Below are positions 37,148 to 47,138 of a stretch of 64,000 nt of DNA, in pieces (the first letter of the stretch is position 1; every line of letters begins with the position of its first letter). This DNA comes from DASSUW01 sp963849695. Its GTDB lineage: Bacteria; Actinomycetota; Thermoleophilia; Solirubrobacterales; Solirubrobacteraceae. Under the pieces are notes generated by a model. It worked only from the letters and a program-made list of their open reading frames with translations, was not told the origin of the DNA and ran no database searches. The stretch covers positions 51,391-115,390 of the forward strand of contig CAWKIT010000034.1 of NCBI GenBank assembly GCA_963849695.1, in the 5' to 3' direction. Both the position numbers and the translations under genes were made by a program.

Positions 37148-38749
37148 TCAGAGCGCCGCGGACAGCACCTCGCGCGCGACCGGCGCCGCGGCGGTGCCGC
37201 CGAAGCCGGCTCCGACGAGCATCACGGCGACGGCGACGCGCGGCCGCTCGGCGGGGGCGAACGCGACGAACCAGGCGTTGGCGTCCTTGGGATCGCTCGA
37301 GTTGGGGACCAGCTCGGCGGTCCCGGTCTTGCCCGCCACGGTCACCCCCGGGAGCGCCGCGGACGTGCCGGTGCCGTAGCGGACGACGTCGATCATCATC
37401 GCCCGCACCTCGCGCGCGGCGCGCCTCGACACCGCGCGGCGGCGGACGATCTTCTGCAGGGTCGTGACGCGCGGCTCGGCGCGCCGGCCGCCGGTGGCGA
37501 TCGTCGCGCCGACGCCGGCCATCGCCAGGGGCGTGGCGAGGTCGCGGTCCTGGCCGATCGCTGCGGCGCCGACCGCGAGGTCGTCGCGCAGCTGACGCGC
37601 GATCGTGCTCGGCTTGGCGTTCGGGATCCGCGGCTGCTTGCCGAACCCGAACGCCTCGGCGGCGGCCACCAGCCGGCGCGCGCCCAGCTTCGCGCCCAGC
37701 GGCGCGAACACGGAGTTGCACGAGTGCGCGAACGAGTTGACGAGCGAGCCGCCGCAGGCCTCGCCGCCCGCGTTGCGGAGCGTGACGCCCTCGAGCGTCG
37801 CCGCGGTCTGGACCGGATACATCGTCGACGGCCGCACGATCCGCTTGTCCAGTGCCGCCGCCGCGGTGATGATCTTGAACACCGAGCCCGGCGGCTGCGG
37901 CGCCGACACCGCCAGCCCGGCGACCGCGCGCACGGCGCCGTCGCGGGGCCGGATCACGGCGATGCCGCCGAGCCGGTCGCCCAGAGCCGCCGACGCCGCG
38001 CGGCTGAGCCCCGGCTCGATCGTCGTCTTGACCGACCGGCCGCGGACGGCGCGGGTGCGCGCCACCACGCGGTCGCCGAACAGCAGCCGCGCCGGGGCAT
38101 GGCCGGTGAGCCGCTCGGCGTACATCTTCTCGAGCCCGTCCTTGAGCGCGCTGGGCTGCAAGGGCGCGCCGCCGACGGCGAGCACCGACGCCTCCCGCGG
38201 CGGCGGGCCCGAGCGGCGGACGACGGCCTCATCGCGCCTGAGGCCGGGCAGCCGCAGGGAGTAGTCCCAGTCGACGCCCGCCTCGTCGCCGGTGCCGGAC
38301 ACCGGCACCGCGATCGTGCCGCGCAGGGCGCCGAACACGTCGGTGCGGATCGAGACCGGGACGACCACCCGGCCGTCGCGCTCATCCCCGATCCGGCCGA
38401 TCTCGACCGCCCGCACGCCCGCTTCGCGCTCGGCGTTCGCGTACGCGGCGGCGAACCGGCGCTCGGGGTTGGCGGCGCGCGCCCGCGGCGTCAGCGCGCG
38501 CCACATCTCCGCGTGGTCGCGCTCCGCCCACGCCGTCGCGAACCGCTCCGCAGCCTCCTGCCGGGCGTCGGCGGCCTCGACCTGCGAGCGCCAGAAGTAG
38601 ACGCCGCTGCCGATCATCGCGAGGATCGCCAGGGCGGCGAGCCAGCGGCCGACCCGCGGCCGCCGCCGGCGGCGCCGCGCCGGGCTGTCGAGCAGCACCG
38701 ATCCCGCCCTGCGCCGGGGCGAGGCATACCGAGACCGGCGGCGAGCCAC
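37148..38749 (-). CDS. Penicillin-binding protein with MecA-type N-terminal domain
   Basis: 533 residues. A basic N terminus and one membrane helix (about 36-52) precede an NTF2-like MecA-N domain (ERFATAWAERDHAEMWRALTPRARA), a PBP dimerisation region and the transpeptidase domain with S289-x-x-K (PPGSVFKI), the SxN triad SCN (FAHSCNSVF) and KTG (AGKTGTAEL). It cross-links peptidoglycan outside the membrane. The gene is followed at once by MITE-like copy A. Confidence 0.92.
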   Translation of the reverse strand: MARRRSRYASPRRRAGSVLLDSPARRRRRRPRVGRWLAALAILAMIGSGVYFWRSQVEAADARQEAAERFATAWAERDHAEMWRALTPRARAANPERRFAAAYANAEREAGVRAVEIGRIGDERDGRVVVPVSIRTDVFGALRGTIAVPVSGTGDEAGVDWDYSLRLPGLRRDEAVVRRSGPPPREASVLAVGGAPLQPSALKDGLEKMYAERLTGHAPARLLFGDRVVARTRAVRGRSVKTTIEPGLSRAASAALGDRLGGIAVIRPRDGAVRAVAGLAVSAPQPPGSVFKIITAAAALDKRIVRPSTMYPVQTAATLEGVTLRNAGGEACGGSLVNSFAHSCNSVFAPLGAKLGARRLVAAAEAFGFGKQPRIPNAKPSTIARQLRDDLAVGAAAIGQDRDLATPLAMAGVGATIATGGRRAEPRVTTLQKIVRRRAVSRRAAREVRAMMIDVVRYGTGTSAALPGVTVAGKTGTAELVPNSSDPKDANAWFVAFAPAERPRVAVAVMLVGAGFGGTAAAPVAREVLSAAL

Positions 38750-38822
38750 GCTCTTGTTCTAGCGGGTCCGCCAGTTGGTGCTTCCAGTATCTGACATCTC
38801 AAGGACGCTTAGCCTCCACGGG

Positions 38823-40050
38823 GTGGTCGACACCGAACGCGCCGTGCGCGGCCTGCGCGAGCTGGCCGCCCTCACCTCCGACGAGCGCGGGGCCCAGCGT
38901 GTGGCGTGGACCGACACGTGGCTGGCTGCGCCGCGACTGGCTCCGCGCCGAGCTCGCCGGCATCGGCGGGGTGACCGTCGAGACCGACCCGGCGGGCAAC
39001 ACGTGGGCGACGCTGCCCGGCGATGACGAGCGGTTCGTGATCGTCGGCAGCCACCTCGACTCGGTGCCGGACGGCGGTTGGCTCGACGGCGCGCTCGGCG
39101 TGATCGCCGCGCTCGAGGTGCTGCGCGCACTCGCCGCCGCGCCGCGCCCGCTCACGCTCAAGCTCGTCGACTGGGCCGACGAGGAGGGGGCGCGCTTCGG
39201 CCGCAGCCTGCTCGGCTCGAGCGCCTGCGCCGGGACCCTCGACCCCGACGCCGTGCGCGGGCTGACCGACCGCGACGGGGTCACTCTGCCCGACGCGCTC
39301 GCCGCCTACGGCGTCGACCTCGACCGCGCGGAACAGGCGCGCGAGCGGCTGCGCGGCGCCGTCGCCTACCTCGAGCTGCACATCGAGCAGGGCCCGGTGC
39401 TCGAGCGCCTCGGGCTGCCGCTGGGCGTGGTGGTCGGCACCTTCGGCGTCGAGCGCCACCACGTCCGCTTCACCGGCGCGCACGCGCACTCCGGCGCCAC
39501 GCCGATGGATGTCCGGCGCGACGCGTTGCTGGCCGCGGCGCGCAGCGCTCTCGCCTTCCGCGCCGACGCCGCGGCGCGCGACGACGTGCGCGCCACGACC
39601 GGCACGATCCGCGTCTCGCCCGGCATCGCCACCGCCTTCAACGGCGTCTGCGAGATCACGCTCGACCAGCGCGCCTTCGACGGCGACGTGCTCGCCGACA
39701 TGCTCGCGGCGGCGCGGACGGCCGCGGCCGGGCTGGCCGCCGAGGAGGGCTGCGAGGTCGAGTGGGAGCACGTGTGGGCGATCGACCCGATCCGGTTCGA
39801 CCCGGAGCTGATCGCGCTCGCCGAGGAGGTGGTGACCGAGGTCGCGGGCTCCTGCCACCGGCTGCCGAGCGGCCCGCTGCACGACGCCGCCGAGATGGCG
39901 CGCGTGATGCCGGCCGCGATGCTGTTCGTCCGCAGCCTCGGCGGCGTCAGCCACACGAAGGCGGAAGACAGCAGGATCGAGGACGTGGAGCTCGGGGTGC
40001 GCGCCCTGTACGAGCTGACGCGGCGCGCTGTAGCGTCCGCGCGCGGATGA
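38823..40050 (+). pseudogene. M20-family amidase/hydantoinase-type hydrolase, single +1 frameshift
   Basis: From GTG 38823 (DTERAVRGLRELAALTSDERGAQRVAWTDTWLAA in two blocks) the frame breaks at about 38930-38933. It continues with RDWLRAELAGIGGVTVETDPAGN and the full Zn-dependent core: VGSHLDSVPDGG, DEEGARFG, LELHIEQGPVLE, GAHAHSGATPMD and the terminal SHTKAED. This is the N-carbamoyl-amino-acid hydrolase/allantoate amidohydrolase group. Without the extra C it would be about 408 residues, normal length. The stop overlaps the next ATG. Confidence 0.8.
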
Positions 40051-41096
40051 CGCGCTCGTCCGCCGACCAGGCCCCCACCGCGTTCACCCACGTCCAGCCG
40101 GCCGTGCGGATCGTGTTCGGGGCCGGAACGTTCGAGCGGCTCGCCGACGAGCTCGACGACCGGCGGTGGCTGATCGTGCACGGCGGATCGCAGGCGACAG
40201 CCGCCGAGCGGCTCGGAGAGCGCCTCGGCGAGCGCTGCGCCGGCCGGTTCGGCGAGGTGCGCCGGCACGTCCCGGCCGAGCTCGCCGACCGTGCCCGGGC
40301 GCGGTTCGCCGAGCTCGGCGGCGACGGCCTGGTGGCGGTCGGCGGCGGCTCGGTGATCGGGCTGGCGAAAGCGATCGCGCTGACCGCGCAGGCGCCGATC
40401 GTCGCGGTGCCGACCACCTACTCGGGCTCGGAGATGACCGCGATCTACGGGCTCACCGCCGGCGGCCGCAAGCACACCGGCCGCGACGAGGCGGTGCGGC
40501 CCGGCCATGTGGTCTACGACCCCGACCTGAGCCGCGACCTGCCGAGCGCGGTCGCCGCGCCGAGCGCCATGAACGCGCTCGCCCACTGCGTCGACGCGCT
40601 GTGGGCGCCGGGCGCGACGCCGGTCACCACGCTGCTCGCCGAAGCGGGAGCGCGGGCGCTGCGCGAGGGCCTGGAGGCGATGGATCGCGAGCGGCTGCTG
40701 TACGGGGCCGCGCTCGCCGGCTGGGCGCTCGGCGTGGCCGGCACCGCGCTTCACCACCGGATCTGCCACATCCTCGGCGGCGCCTACGACCTCCCGCACG
40801 CCGAGACCAACTCGGCGGTGCTCCCGCAGGTCACGGCGCTCAACGCGCCCGCCGTGCCCGAGGCCGCGCGCCTGGGCCTCGGACGCAACCCGGGCGCGGC
40901 GATCTTCGACCTCGCGCGCCATGCCGGCGCGCCGACCGCGCTGCGCGAGCTCGGCCTGCGCGAGGCGGCCCTCGAGGCGGTCGTGCCGGCGGTGGTCGAG
41001 GAGGCCGCCGGCAACCCCGTGCCGGTCGACGAGCACGCCGCCCGCGAGCTCCTGCGCCGAGCCTGGGCGGGCGCTCGACCGGGTGGCGAGTCGTGA
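40047..41096 (+). CDS. Maleylacetate reductase-like iron-containing dehydrogenase
   Basis: 349 residues of the Fe-ADH fold. NAD-binding GGGSVIGLAKAIAL, VPTTYSGSEMTAIYG and the metal-site region NALAHCVDALW...LHHRICHILGGAYDLPHAETNS are typical of maleylacetate reductases, which feed chloro- or hydroxy-catechol products to the TCA cycle. No ring-cleavage dioxygenase is nearby, so the pathway is open. ATG 40047 overlaps the M20 stop (ATGA), suggesting a joint role. Confidence 0.85.
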   Translation: MTRSSADQAPTAFTHVQPAVRIVFGAGTFERLADELDDRRWLIVHGGSQATAAERLGERLGERCAGRFGEVRRHVPAELADRARARFAELGGDGLVAVGGGSVIGLAKAIALTAQAPIVAVPTTYSGSEMTAIYGLTAGGRKHTGRDEAVRPGHVVYDPDLSRDLPSAVAAPSAMNALAHCVDALWAPGATPVTTLLAEAGARALREGLEAMDRERLLYGAALAGWALGVAGTALHHRICHILGGAYDLPHAETNSAVLPQVTALNAPAVPEAARLGLGRNPGAAIFDLARHAGAPTALRELGLREAALEAVVPAVVEEAAGNPVPVDEHAARELLRRAWAGARPGGES

Positions 41097-41395
41097 ACGC
41101 GCGGATTCCGACCGCCGGGCGATGGGAGCGCCCGTGAGCGGCTGACAACCTGTCGGCAGCGAGTGGGAACGGCGGCGCGCATATCGCATCTCTCCTCCTG
41201 CGAACCCTGCGCCGTCACCCGCTCGCGGACTCGCGAGCATGCGCGCCGGTGCCGGCCAGGGCGAGGGACCTCCCACCGGCACCGGCCCGCTGCCGCTCGC
41301 GCGGTGCAAGCGGGTCGTCAAGCGCGCGAAGGACTGACCGCGCCGCGTGGGCGCTAGGCTCGCCGATTCGACAACAAGCAAGGAGGGGGGCCACC
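41097..41395. other. Intergenic region before the M1 peptidase gene
   Basis: About 300 bases with no supported gene. Short inverted repeats are present (CTCGCGGACTCGCGAG near 41221, CCGGTGCCGG near 41250) and an excellent AGGAGG (41380-41385) serves the next gene. Nothing else recognised. Confidence 0.5.
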
Positions 41396-42791
41396 TTGAT
41401 CCGATCCGTCCTCGCCGCCGTCGTGGCGGCGCTCGTCCTCGCCGCACCCGCCGGGGCGAGCCAGTTCCAACCCGGCGCGCCCGGGCTCGGCGACCCGTTC
41501 TTCCCACTGGCCGGCAACGGCGGCTACGACGTCAGGCACTACGCGCTCGACCTCGAGTACGACCGCGCGACCAACGCGCTCGACGGCCGCGCCATCATCT
41601 TCGCGAGGGCCGAGCAGAACCTGTCGAGCTTCAACCTCGACTTCCGCGGCTACGAGATCTCCGACCTCGAGGTCAACGGCCGCGACGCGCAGTTCACGCG
41701 CGACGGCCAGGAGCTGACCGTGATCCCGCGCCGCGGCCTGAAGCGCGGCCGCGGCTTCATCGTGCGGGTCGAGTACTCCGGCAACCCGGAACCGGTCGTC
41801 GATCCCGACGAGTCACTCGAGGGCTGGGTCCCCACCGACGACGGCGCCTTCGTCGTCAACGAGCCGCAGGGCTCGCCCGGCTGGTATCCCGCGAACGACA
41901 ACCCGCAGGACAAGGCGACCTTCAGCTTCGCGATCACCGTCCCGGAGGGGATCACCGCGATCGCCAACGGCCGGCTGCTGTCGAGCCGCACGCGCGACGG
42001 CAAGACCACCTGGCGCTGGTTCGAGGACTCGCCGATGGCGCCCTACCTCGCGACCGCCACCAACGGCGTGTTCGAGCTGCGCATCGACCGGGCCGGCAGG
42101 ATCCCGCTCTACCAGGCCGTCGATCCCGACGGTCGGCAACCCGAGCTGGCGTGGGAGCGCCTCTCCGCCGAGGCGGAGATCATCGGCTTCTTCTCCGACC
42201 TCTACGGCCGGTACCCGTTCTCGACCGGCGGCGGCGTGGTCGACAACGGCGGCGTCGGCTACGCGCTCGAGTCGCAGACGAAGTCGATGTACGACGTGCA
42301 GGGCAGTGCGAGCGGGGCGCCCAGCGCCTCGACCGTCGTGCACGAGGTCGCGCACCAGTGGTTCGGCAACGCGGTGACGCTCGCGGTGTGGCCGGACATC
42401 TGGCTCAACGAGGGGTTCGCGCGCTTCTCAGAGTGGATCTACGCCGAGAACCACGGCGGGATCTCCGCGCACCAGGCGTTCCTGAACGCCTACAACGCGC
42501 GGCCGGCGACCAGCTCGTTCTGGCGCACCGCCGCCGGCCGCCATCCGGGGCCGGAGGTCATGTTCTCCAGCCCACCGTACGACCGCGGCGGCATGACGCT
42601 GCAGGCGCTGCGCGAGAAGATCGGCGACGAGGACTTCTTCGCCGCTCCTGCGCACCTGGTACGCGAAGTACAAGTACGGCAACGCGACGACCGCCGACTT
42701 CATCGCGCTCGCCGAGCGCGTGAGCGGCGAGCAGCTCGACGCGTTCTTCGACGTCTGGCTCTACCAGCCGGTCAAGCCGACCACCTGGTAG
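41396..42791 (+). pseudogene. Secreted M1-family metallopeptidase, single +1 frameshift
   Basis: TTG 41396 follows AGGAGG and starts a signal peptide (SVLAAVVAALVLAAPAGAS). The aminopeptidase core has VVHEVAHQWFGNAVTL (HExxH) and the third ligand in WLNEGFARFSEW. Near 42645-42652 an extra C shifts the frame. The C terminus continues one frame over (LLRTWYAKYKYGNATTADFIALAE; FDVWLYQPVKPTTW) to TAG 42791. Without the insertion it would be about 464 residues. As read, a shorter out-of-frame tail would form, leaving the zinc site intact. Confidence 0.85.
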
Positions 42792-42800
42792 CCCGAGGGG

Positions 42801-42830
42801 ATCGGGGAGCGGCGCCCGCCGCTCCCCGAT
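42801..42830 (+). terminator. Strong terminator after the M1 peptidase
   Basis: ATCGGGGAGCGGCG (42801-42814) and its exact complement CGCCGCTCCCCGAT (42817-42830) make a stem of up to 14 pairs with a minimal loop. Confidence 0.85.
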
Positions 42831-42851
42831 CGCCACGCTCACCGCAGCGAT

Positions 42852-42909
42852 CGCTTACAGCATCCTGCTCAGTTTCGGGCCGCTTGCAGCATCGTGCTCA
42901 GTTTCGGCC
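42852..42909 (+). repeat. Two 29-bp direct repeats upstream of the first LVIVD gene
   Basis: CGCTTACAGCATCCTGCTCA... (42852-42880) is repeated as CGCTTGCAGCATCGTGCTCA... (42881-42909) with only a few differences, exactly adjacent. They end 62 bases before the ATG, a position that suits an activator or repressor binding site. Confidence 0.7.
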
Positions 42910-42971
42910 GCACTGGTGCGTTCGCGCGTAAGGCTCCCGCGAGAGGGATGTCCCACGACAGGAGGAGAGGG

Positions 42972-44474
42972 ATGAGACTTCGCTACGCGGTGCTCGCGGC
43001 GTGCGTCCTCGTGCTGGCGGTGCCGGTCGCGGCGTCGGCGCACCCGATGCCGGTCAGCACACTCGCGCAGACGCTCGGCAACGCTACGGCGTCTCTGACG
43101 CAGGCGCCGGACGATGGAGGCGCCGACTTCACGACCAGCGACAACATGCGACTGCTCGGGTTCTCCGAGCGCCGCGTCGCCCCCAACGACTTCCCGCGGT
43201 TCAACACGGACCTCGCGTTCTGGGGCGACAGGGCCTTCCAGGGCCAGTTCAACGGGTTCCGCATCCTCGACATCGACAACCCCCGGCGGCCGAGGGAGAT
43301 CCTCAACTACGAGCAGTGCGGCACCGTCGGCCAGGGCGACGTCGTCGTGTGGGGCAGCATCCTCGTGCGCTCGTGGGACGTGAACTCGCCGGCCGGCCAG
43401 ACCTGCGACGGCGAGCCGGTTCCCGCCGGATTCGAGGGCCTGCACGTGTTCGACATCAGCGACGTGATGAACCCCGAGCTCGTGGCCAGTGTCGACCTGA
43501 CGTGTGGCTCGCACACCGCCACCGGCGTGCCCGATCTCGGCAACCGCAGGCTGCTCGTCTACAGCACGCCTTCGAGCGGTGCGTGCGACGGCCTCGACAT
43601 CGTCGAGGTGCCGCTCAGCCGGCCGGAGGAGTCTGAGTTCCTGCGCTTCGAGTTCGCGGGCGCCGGCGCCGCCGGCGCCGACGGCTTCGCCTGTCACGAC
43701 ACCGGCGTAATCCTCGGCCGCGCCAACAAGGCTGCCTGCGCCGGCGGGCTCGGCTTTGCGGTCTGGAGCCTCGGCGGCGCCGACGGCGGCTCGCGCGACA
43801 ACCCGCGCTTCCTCTACAACCACGCCGTCCCGGAGATCCGCTCGACCAACCCGCCCAACGTCGACAACGCCACGGGCCATTCGGCGTCGTTCTCATGGGA
43901 CGGCGAGACGATCATCTTCGGCCACGAGCCGGGCGGCGGTCTACAGGCCCGCTGCAAGGCGAACGGCGAGCCCGTGACCGGCGGCGTCCTCGGGGCGGGC
44001 ACTCAGACGAGCGACATGAAGTCGTTCTTCTTCTTCGAGACCGACTCGGGCGCGCAGCAGGGCAAGTGGACGCTCACGCGCAACCAGACGCAGATCGAGA
44101 ACTGCACCCTGCACAACTACAACATCGTTCCCACCAAGCACGACGACATCCTGGTGCACGGCTCGTACCAGTCGGGCATCGGCGTGCTGGACTTCAGCAA
44201 CCGCGCGAACGCGCGCGAGATCGCCTTCGCCGACCCGGCGCCGCTGCCGCTCACGTCGACCGGCGGGACCCAGGACGGCGGCGACTGGTCGTCGTACTTC
44301 TACAACGGGATCATCTATGAGGCCGACATCACGCGCGGCCTGTTCACGTGGCGCCTGGACGAGCGCGACACCGAGCGCTCCGTGCGGCTGCGGCACCTGA
44401 ACCCGCAGACCCAGGAGTTCACGATCGGGGCCAGGAAGGACCACGATCGCTGGAACGACGGCGATCGCGACTGA
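42972..44474 (+). CDS. Secreted LVIVD-repeat protein 1
   Basis: 500 residues. Signal peptide MRLRYAVLAACVLVLAVPVAASA, then a beta-propeller-like chain with LVIVD-type strands (GFRILDIDNPRRPREIL; GLHVFDISDVMNPELVASV; GIGVLDFSNRANAREIAF). Six to eight Cys in the mature part could form disulfides. LVIVD proteins are secreted, of unknown function. Shine-Dalgarno GGAGGAGAGGG is adjacent to ATG 42972. A twin gene lies at 45275, with a DUF305 gene between. Confidence 0.88.
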   Translation: MRLRYAVLAACVLVLAVPVAASAHPMPVSTLAQTLGNATASLTQAPDDGGADFTTSDNMRLLGFSERRVAPNDFPRFNTDLAFWGDRAFQGQFNGFRILDIDNPRRPREILNYEQCGTVGQGDVVVWGSILVRSWDVNSPAGQTCDGEPVPAGFEGLHVFDISDVMNPELVASVDLTCGSHTATGVPDLGNRRLLVYSTPSSGACDGLDIVEVPLSRPEESEFLRFEFAGAGAAGADGFACHDTGVILGRANKAACAGGLGFAVWSLGGADGGSRDNPRFLYNHAVPEIRSTNPPNVDNATGHSASFSWDGETIIFGHEPGGGLQARCKANGEPVTGGVLGAGTQTSDMKSFFFFETDSGAQQGKWTLTRNQTQIENCTLHNYNIVPTKHDDILVHGSYQSGIGVLDFSNRANAREIAFADPAPLPLTSTGGTQDGGDWSSYFYNGIIYEADITRGLFTWRLDERDTERSVRLRHLNPQTQEFTIGARKDHDRWNDGDRD

Positions 44475-44483
44475 GGAAGGAGC

Positions 44484-44508
44484 CGGGCGCCCGCACGCCG
44501 GGCGCCCG
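44484..44508 (+). terminator. Terminator after LVIVD gene 1
   Basis: CGGGCGCCCG (44484-44493) and CGGGCGCCCG (44499-44508) flank CACGC. The same hairpin type, with almost the same core, follows LVIVD gene 2 at 47139-47166. Confidence 0.75.
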
Positions 44509-44543
44509 TCCTCCCCGCTCGAGGAAAGGAGGAACGCGAACCG

Positions 44544-45218
44544 CTAACGCAGCTCGGCCATGAGCTCGCGCATCCGCGCGATCTCGATGCCCTGGTCGGC
44601 TTCGACGTGCCGTGTGAACGCGCTGATCTCCGGCTCCTGGCCGCCACCCCTCGCGCCCAGCTGCTGGACCATCGCGAGTGCGCCGCGATGGTGGTAGGTC
44701 ATGTAGCGCAGGAACAGGCGGTCGAAGGCACGGCCGTGGGTGTTGTAGAGCCGGCCGAGCTGCATCGACGTCAGCATCCCGGGCGGCAGCCCCTTCCCGG
44801 ACCCGTGGTCGTGCCCCTGGTGGTCGGAGGCGCCCTTGGGCTCGACGCCGCGCTCCCGGAGCCACTCCTGCATCTGCTCGAGCTCGGACTCCTGGGAGAG
44901 CCGCATCCGCTTGGCCAGGAGCGGGATGTCCGGGCCGGGGCTCCGCCTGGGCACCCACTTGGCCATCAGGATCGCCTGGCCGTGGTGGTGGATCATCGCC
45001 TGCATGAACTCGACGTCCGCCTTGGTGTGCTCGACGGCGTTGACCGCCTTCGCCTCTTCGGGCGACAGCTTCCGTGACGCCTCGCCGGGCGCGCCCGGCT
45101 GGACGACGTTGGTTCGCTCCACCTCCTCCGGCGGCTTGTCGGAGCCGCCGCAGCCTGCCAGAACGACTGCGAGCGGGGCCACCGCGGCCCACCGGAATCC
45201 AGGCTTACTCATTCCCAT
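44544..45218 (-). CDS. DUF305 family lipoprotein
   Basis: 224 residues. The lipobox is VVLAGC (near 24). The ferritin-like DUF305 domain carries two conserved blocks: ADVEFMQAMIHHHGQAILMA and LFLRYMTYHHRGALAMVQQL. A His-rich linker (SDHQGHDHGSGKG) lies between them, possibly metal binding. DUF305 genes are often found next to copper or LVIVD-type genes; its place between two LVIVD genes supports a shared process at the cell surface. ATG 45218 or 45212 may be used; the gene is divergent from LVIVD gene 2. Confidence 0.88.
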   Translation of the reverse strand: MGMSKPGFRWAAVAPLAVVLAGCGGSDKPPEEVERTNVVQPGAPGEASRKLSPEEAKAVNAVEHTKADVEFMQAMIHHHGQAILMAKWVPRRSPGPDIPLLAKRMRLSQESELEQMQEWLRERGVEPKGASDHQGHDHGSGKGLPPGMLTSMQLGRLYNTHGRAFDRLFLRYMTYHHRGALAMVQQLGARGGGQEPEISAFTRHVEADQGIEIARMRELMAELR

Positions 45219-45274
45219 TGACGGTCCGATAGGATCGCAGAAGCGCAGAAGCTTCATTTCCGGAGGGGGACGAG

Positions 45275-47122
45275 ATGCAGTTAGCCCGTGCACTGAGGGT
45301 CGCAGTGATCGGTTTGGGGATCCTCGTGGCGTTGCCGGCGACGGCGTCGGCGCAGCTGCCGACCACGAACGACCCGCGCGTGGGTCTGGCACCGGGCTTC
45401 GAGAACCCGGGCGTCGCCGCCAACGGCATCCGGCATCTGGCGAACCGGCCAAAGCCGCCGGGTTTCTCTGATCCGACGAACCCGGGCAACTTCGGGTTCC
45501 TGACGTCCGATATGGCGTTCCAGGGGGACTACGCCTTCGTCGGCAACTTCAACGGCTACAACATCTACAACATCGCGAACCCGTCCTCGCCGAGCCTGAC
45601 CACCTCGGTGATCTGCCCAGGCGGGCAGGGCGATGTCTCGGTCTACAAGAACCTGCTGTTCATGTCGGTCGAGGAGACGCGGGCGCGGATCGACTGCGGG
45701 ACGCAGGGCGTACCGGCCGGCCAGGAGGCCCAGCGCTTCCGCGGCGTTCGCATCTTCGACATCAGCAACATCTCCGCGCCCGTGCAGGTGGCGGCCGTGC
45801 AGACCTGCCGCGGCTCGCACACCCACACGCTGGTGACCGACAAGAGCGATCGCCGGAACGTCTACATCTACGTCCAGGGCACCGCCGCCCCCCGGCCGGC
45901 GACCGAGCTCGCGGGCTGCGACGGCAACAACACCAACACGCCGACGGGCGCCAACCCGTCGAAGTGGCGGATCGAGGTCATCAAGGTCCCGGTGTCCGCG
46001 CCCCAGAGCGCCGCCATCGTCAGCGGGCCGCGGCTGTTCGCCAACGCGGCGGGCGCCGTCAACGGCCTCCAGAACGAGGTGCCGACCCCGCTGCACCCGT
46101 GCGCCAGCGCCCCGCAGCCGTGCGGGCCGGGGACCGGCGCCACCGGTGGCGCCACCTGGTCGCCGACGCCGATCACCGACGCCTGCCACGACATCACGGT
46201 GTACCCCGAGATCGAGCTGGCGGCCGGCGCGTGTGAGGGCAACGGCCTGCTGATCGACATCAGCGACCCGGCGAACCCGACGCGCATCGATGCCGTCGCC
46301 GACCCGAACTACGCCTACTGGCACGGGGCGACGTTCAGCAACGACGGCAAGACCGTGGTCTTCACCGACGAGTGGGGCGGCGGCGTCCAGCCTCGCTGCC
46401 GGGCGACCGACGACCTCAAGTGGGGCGGCGACTCGATCTACGACATCGTCAACGGCAGGCTGGTCTTCCGCAGCTACTACAAGCTGCCGGTGGCGCAGAC
46501 CCTGCAGGAGAACTGCGTCAGCCATATCCCGTCGCTGATCCCGGTTCCCGGCCGCGACATCATGGTCCAGGCCTTCTATCAGGGCGGCGCGACGCTGGTC
46601 GACTTCAGCGACTCGTCGAACCCGAGGGAGATCGGCTACTGGGACCGCGGACCGGTCAGCGGCACCAGCCTCGTGTTCGGCGGCTTCTGGTCGACGTACT
46701 GGTACAACGGCGAGACGTACGGCAGCGAGCTGGCGCGCAACTTCGACGTGCTGGGGTTGACGCCGACCGCGAACGTGTCGGCGAACGAGATCGCCGCCGC
46801 GCGCGAGGTGCAGGTCAAGCGCCTCAACGTGCAGCGTCAGGACCGGTTCAGGTGGGAGCCGAGCTTCGCGGTCGTGCGTTCGTTCCTCGACCAGCTCGTG
46901 CGGGCCGACGACATCGACGACAAGACCCTCGCGAAGGTCGAGGGCGCGATCGACAAGGCCGAGGACTTCGCCGACCGCGGCAACTTCCGCGCTGCGGCGG
47001 GGCTGCTCAAGAGCGCCGAGGCCAAGCTCAGGGGCCGGCAGTACGGGGACCTCCGCGACGCGCTCGACGACCTGGCGGATTCGTTCAAGCGCAACCGCGG
47101 CCACGGCCGCTGGGGCCGCTGA
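45275..47122 (+). CDS. Secreted LVIVD-repeat protein 2, TTA at codon 3
   Basis: 615 residues. Signal peptide (LARALRVAVIGLGILVALPATASA), LVIVD-type propeller strands (FNGYNIYNIANPSSPSL; GVRIFDISNISAPVQVAAV; GLLIDISDPANPTRI; ATLVDFSDSSNPREIGYW), then a C-terminal helical domain of about 110 residues (ADDIDDKTLAKVEGAIDKAEDF) absent from the twin. The codon at 45281-45283 is TTA, the only forward-strand in-frame one I found. CGGAGGGGG precedes ATG. It is longer than LVIVD protein 1 but about one third identical in pattern. Confidence 0.88.
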   Translation: MQLARALRVAVIGLGILVALPATASAQLPTTNDPRVGLAPGFENPGVAANGIRHLANRPKPPGFSDPTNPGNFGFLTSDMAFQGDYAFVGNFNGYNIYNIANPSSPSLTTSVICPGGQGDVSVYKNLLFMSVEETRARIDCGTQGVPAGQEAQRFRGVRIFDISNISAPVQVAAVQTCRGSHTHTLVTDKSDRRNVYIYVQGTAAPRPATELAGCDGNNTNTPTGANPSKWRIEVIKVPVSAPQSAAIVSGPRLFANAAGAVNGLQNEVPTPLHPCASAPQPCGPGTGATGGATWSPTPITDACHDITVYPEIELAAGACEGNGLLIDISDPANPTRIDAVADPNYAYWHGATFSNDGKTVVFTDEWGGGVQPRCRATDDLKWGGDSIYDIVNGRLVFRSYYKLPVAQTLQENCVSHIPSLIPVPGRDIMVQAFYQGGATLVDFSDSSNPREIGYWDRGPVSGTSLVFGGFWSTYWYNGETYGSELARNFDVLGLTPTANVSANEIAAAREVQVKRLNVQRQDRFRWEPSFAVVRSFLDQLVRADDIDDKTLAKVEGAIDKAEDFADRGNFRAAAGLLKSAEAKLRGRQYGDLRDALDDLADSFKRNRGHGRWGR

Positions 47123-47138
47123 TCCGCTGACGTAGGTA

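Noticed and set aside
36839..37379. Small open frames reading through the repeat element
   Set aside because: They encode low-complexity Arg/Pro/Ser words from the terminal repeats and differ between the two copies, so they are not conserved as protein.
42852..42909. Possible CRISPR remnant
   Set aside because: The two 29-base repeats are directly adjacent with no spacer and sit at a promoter position.
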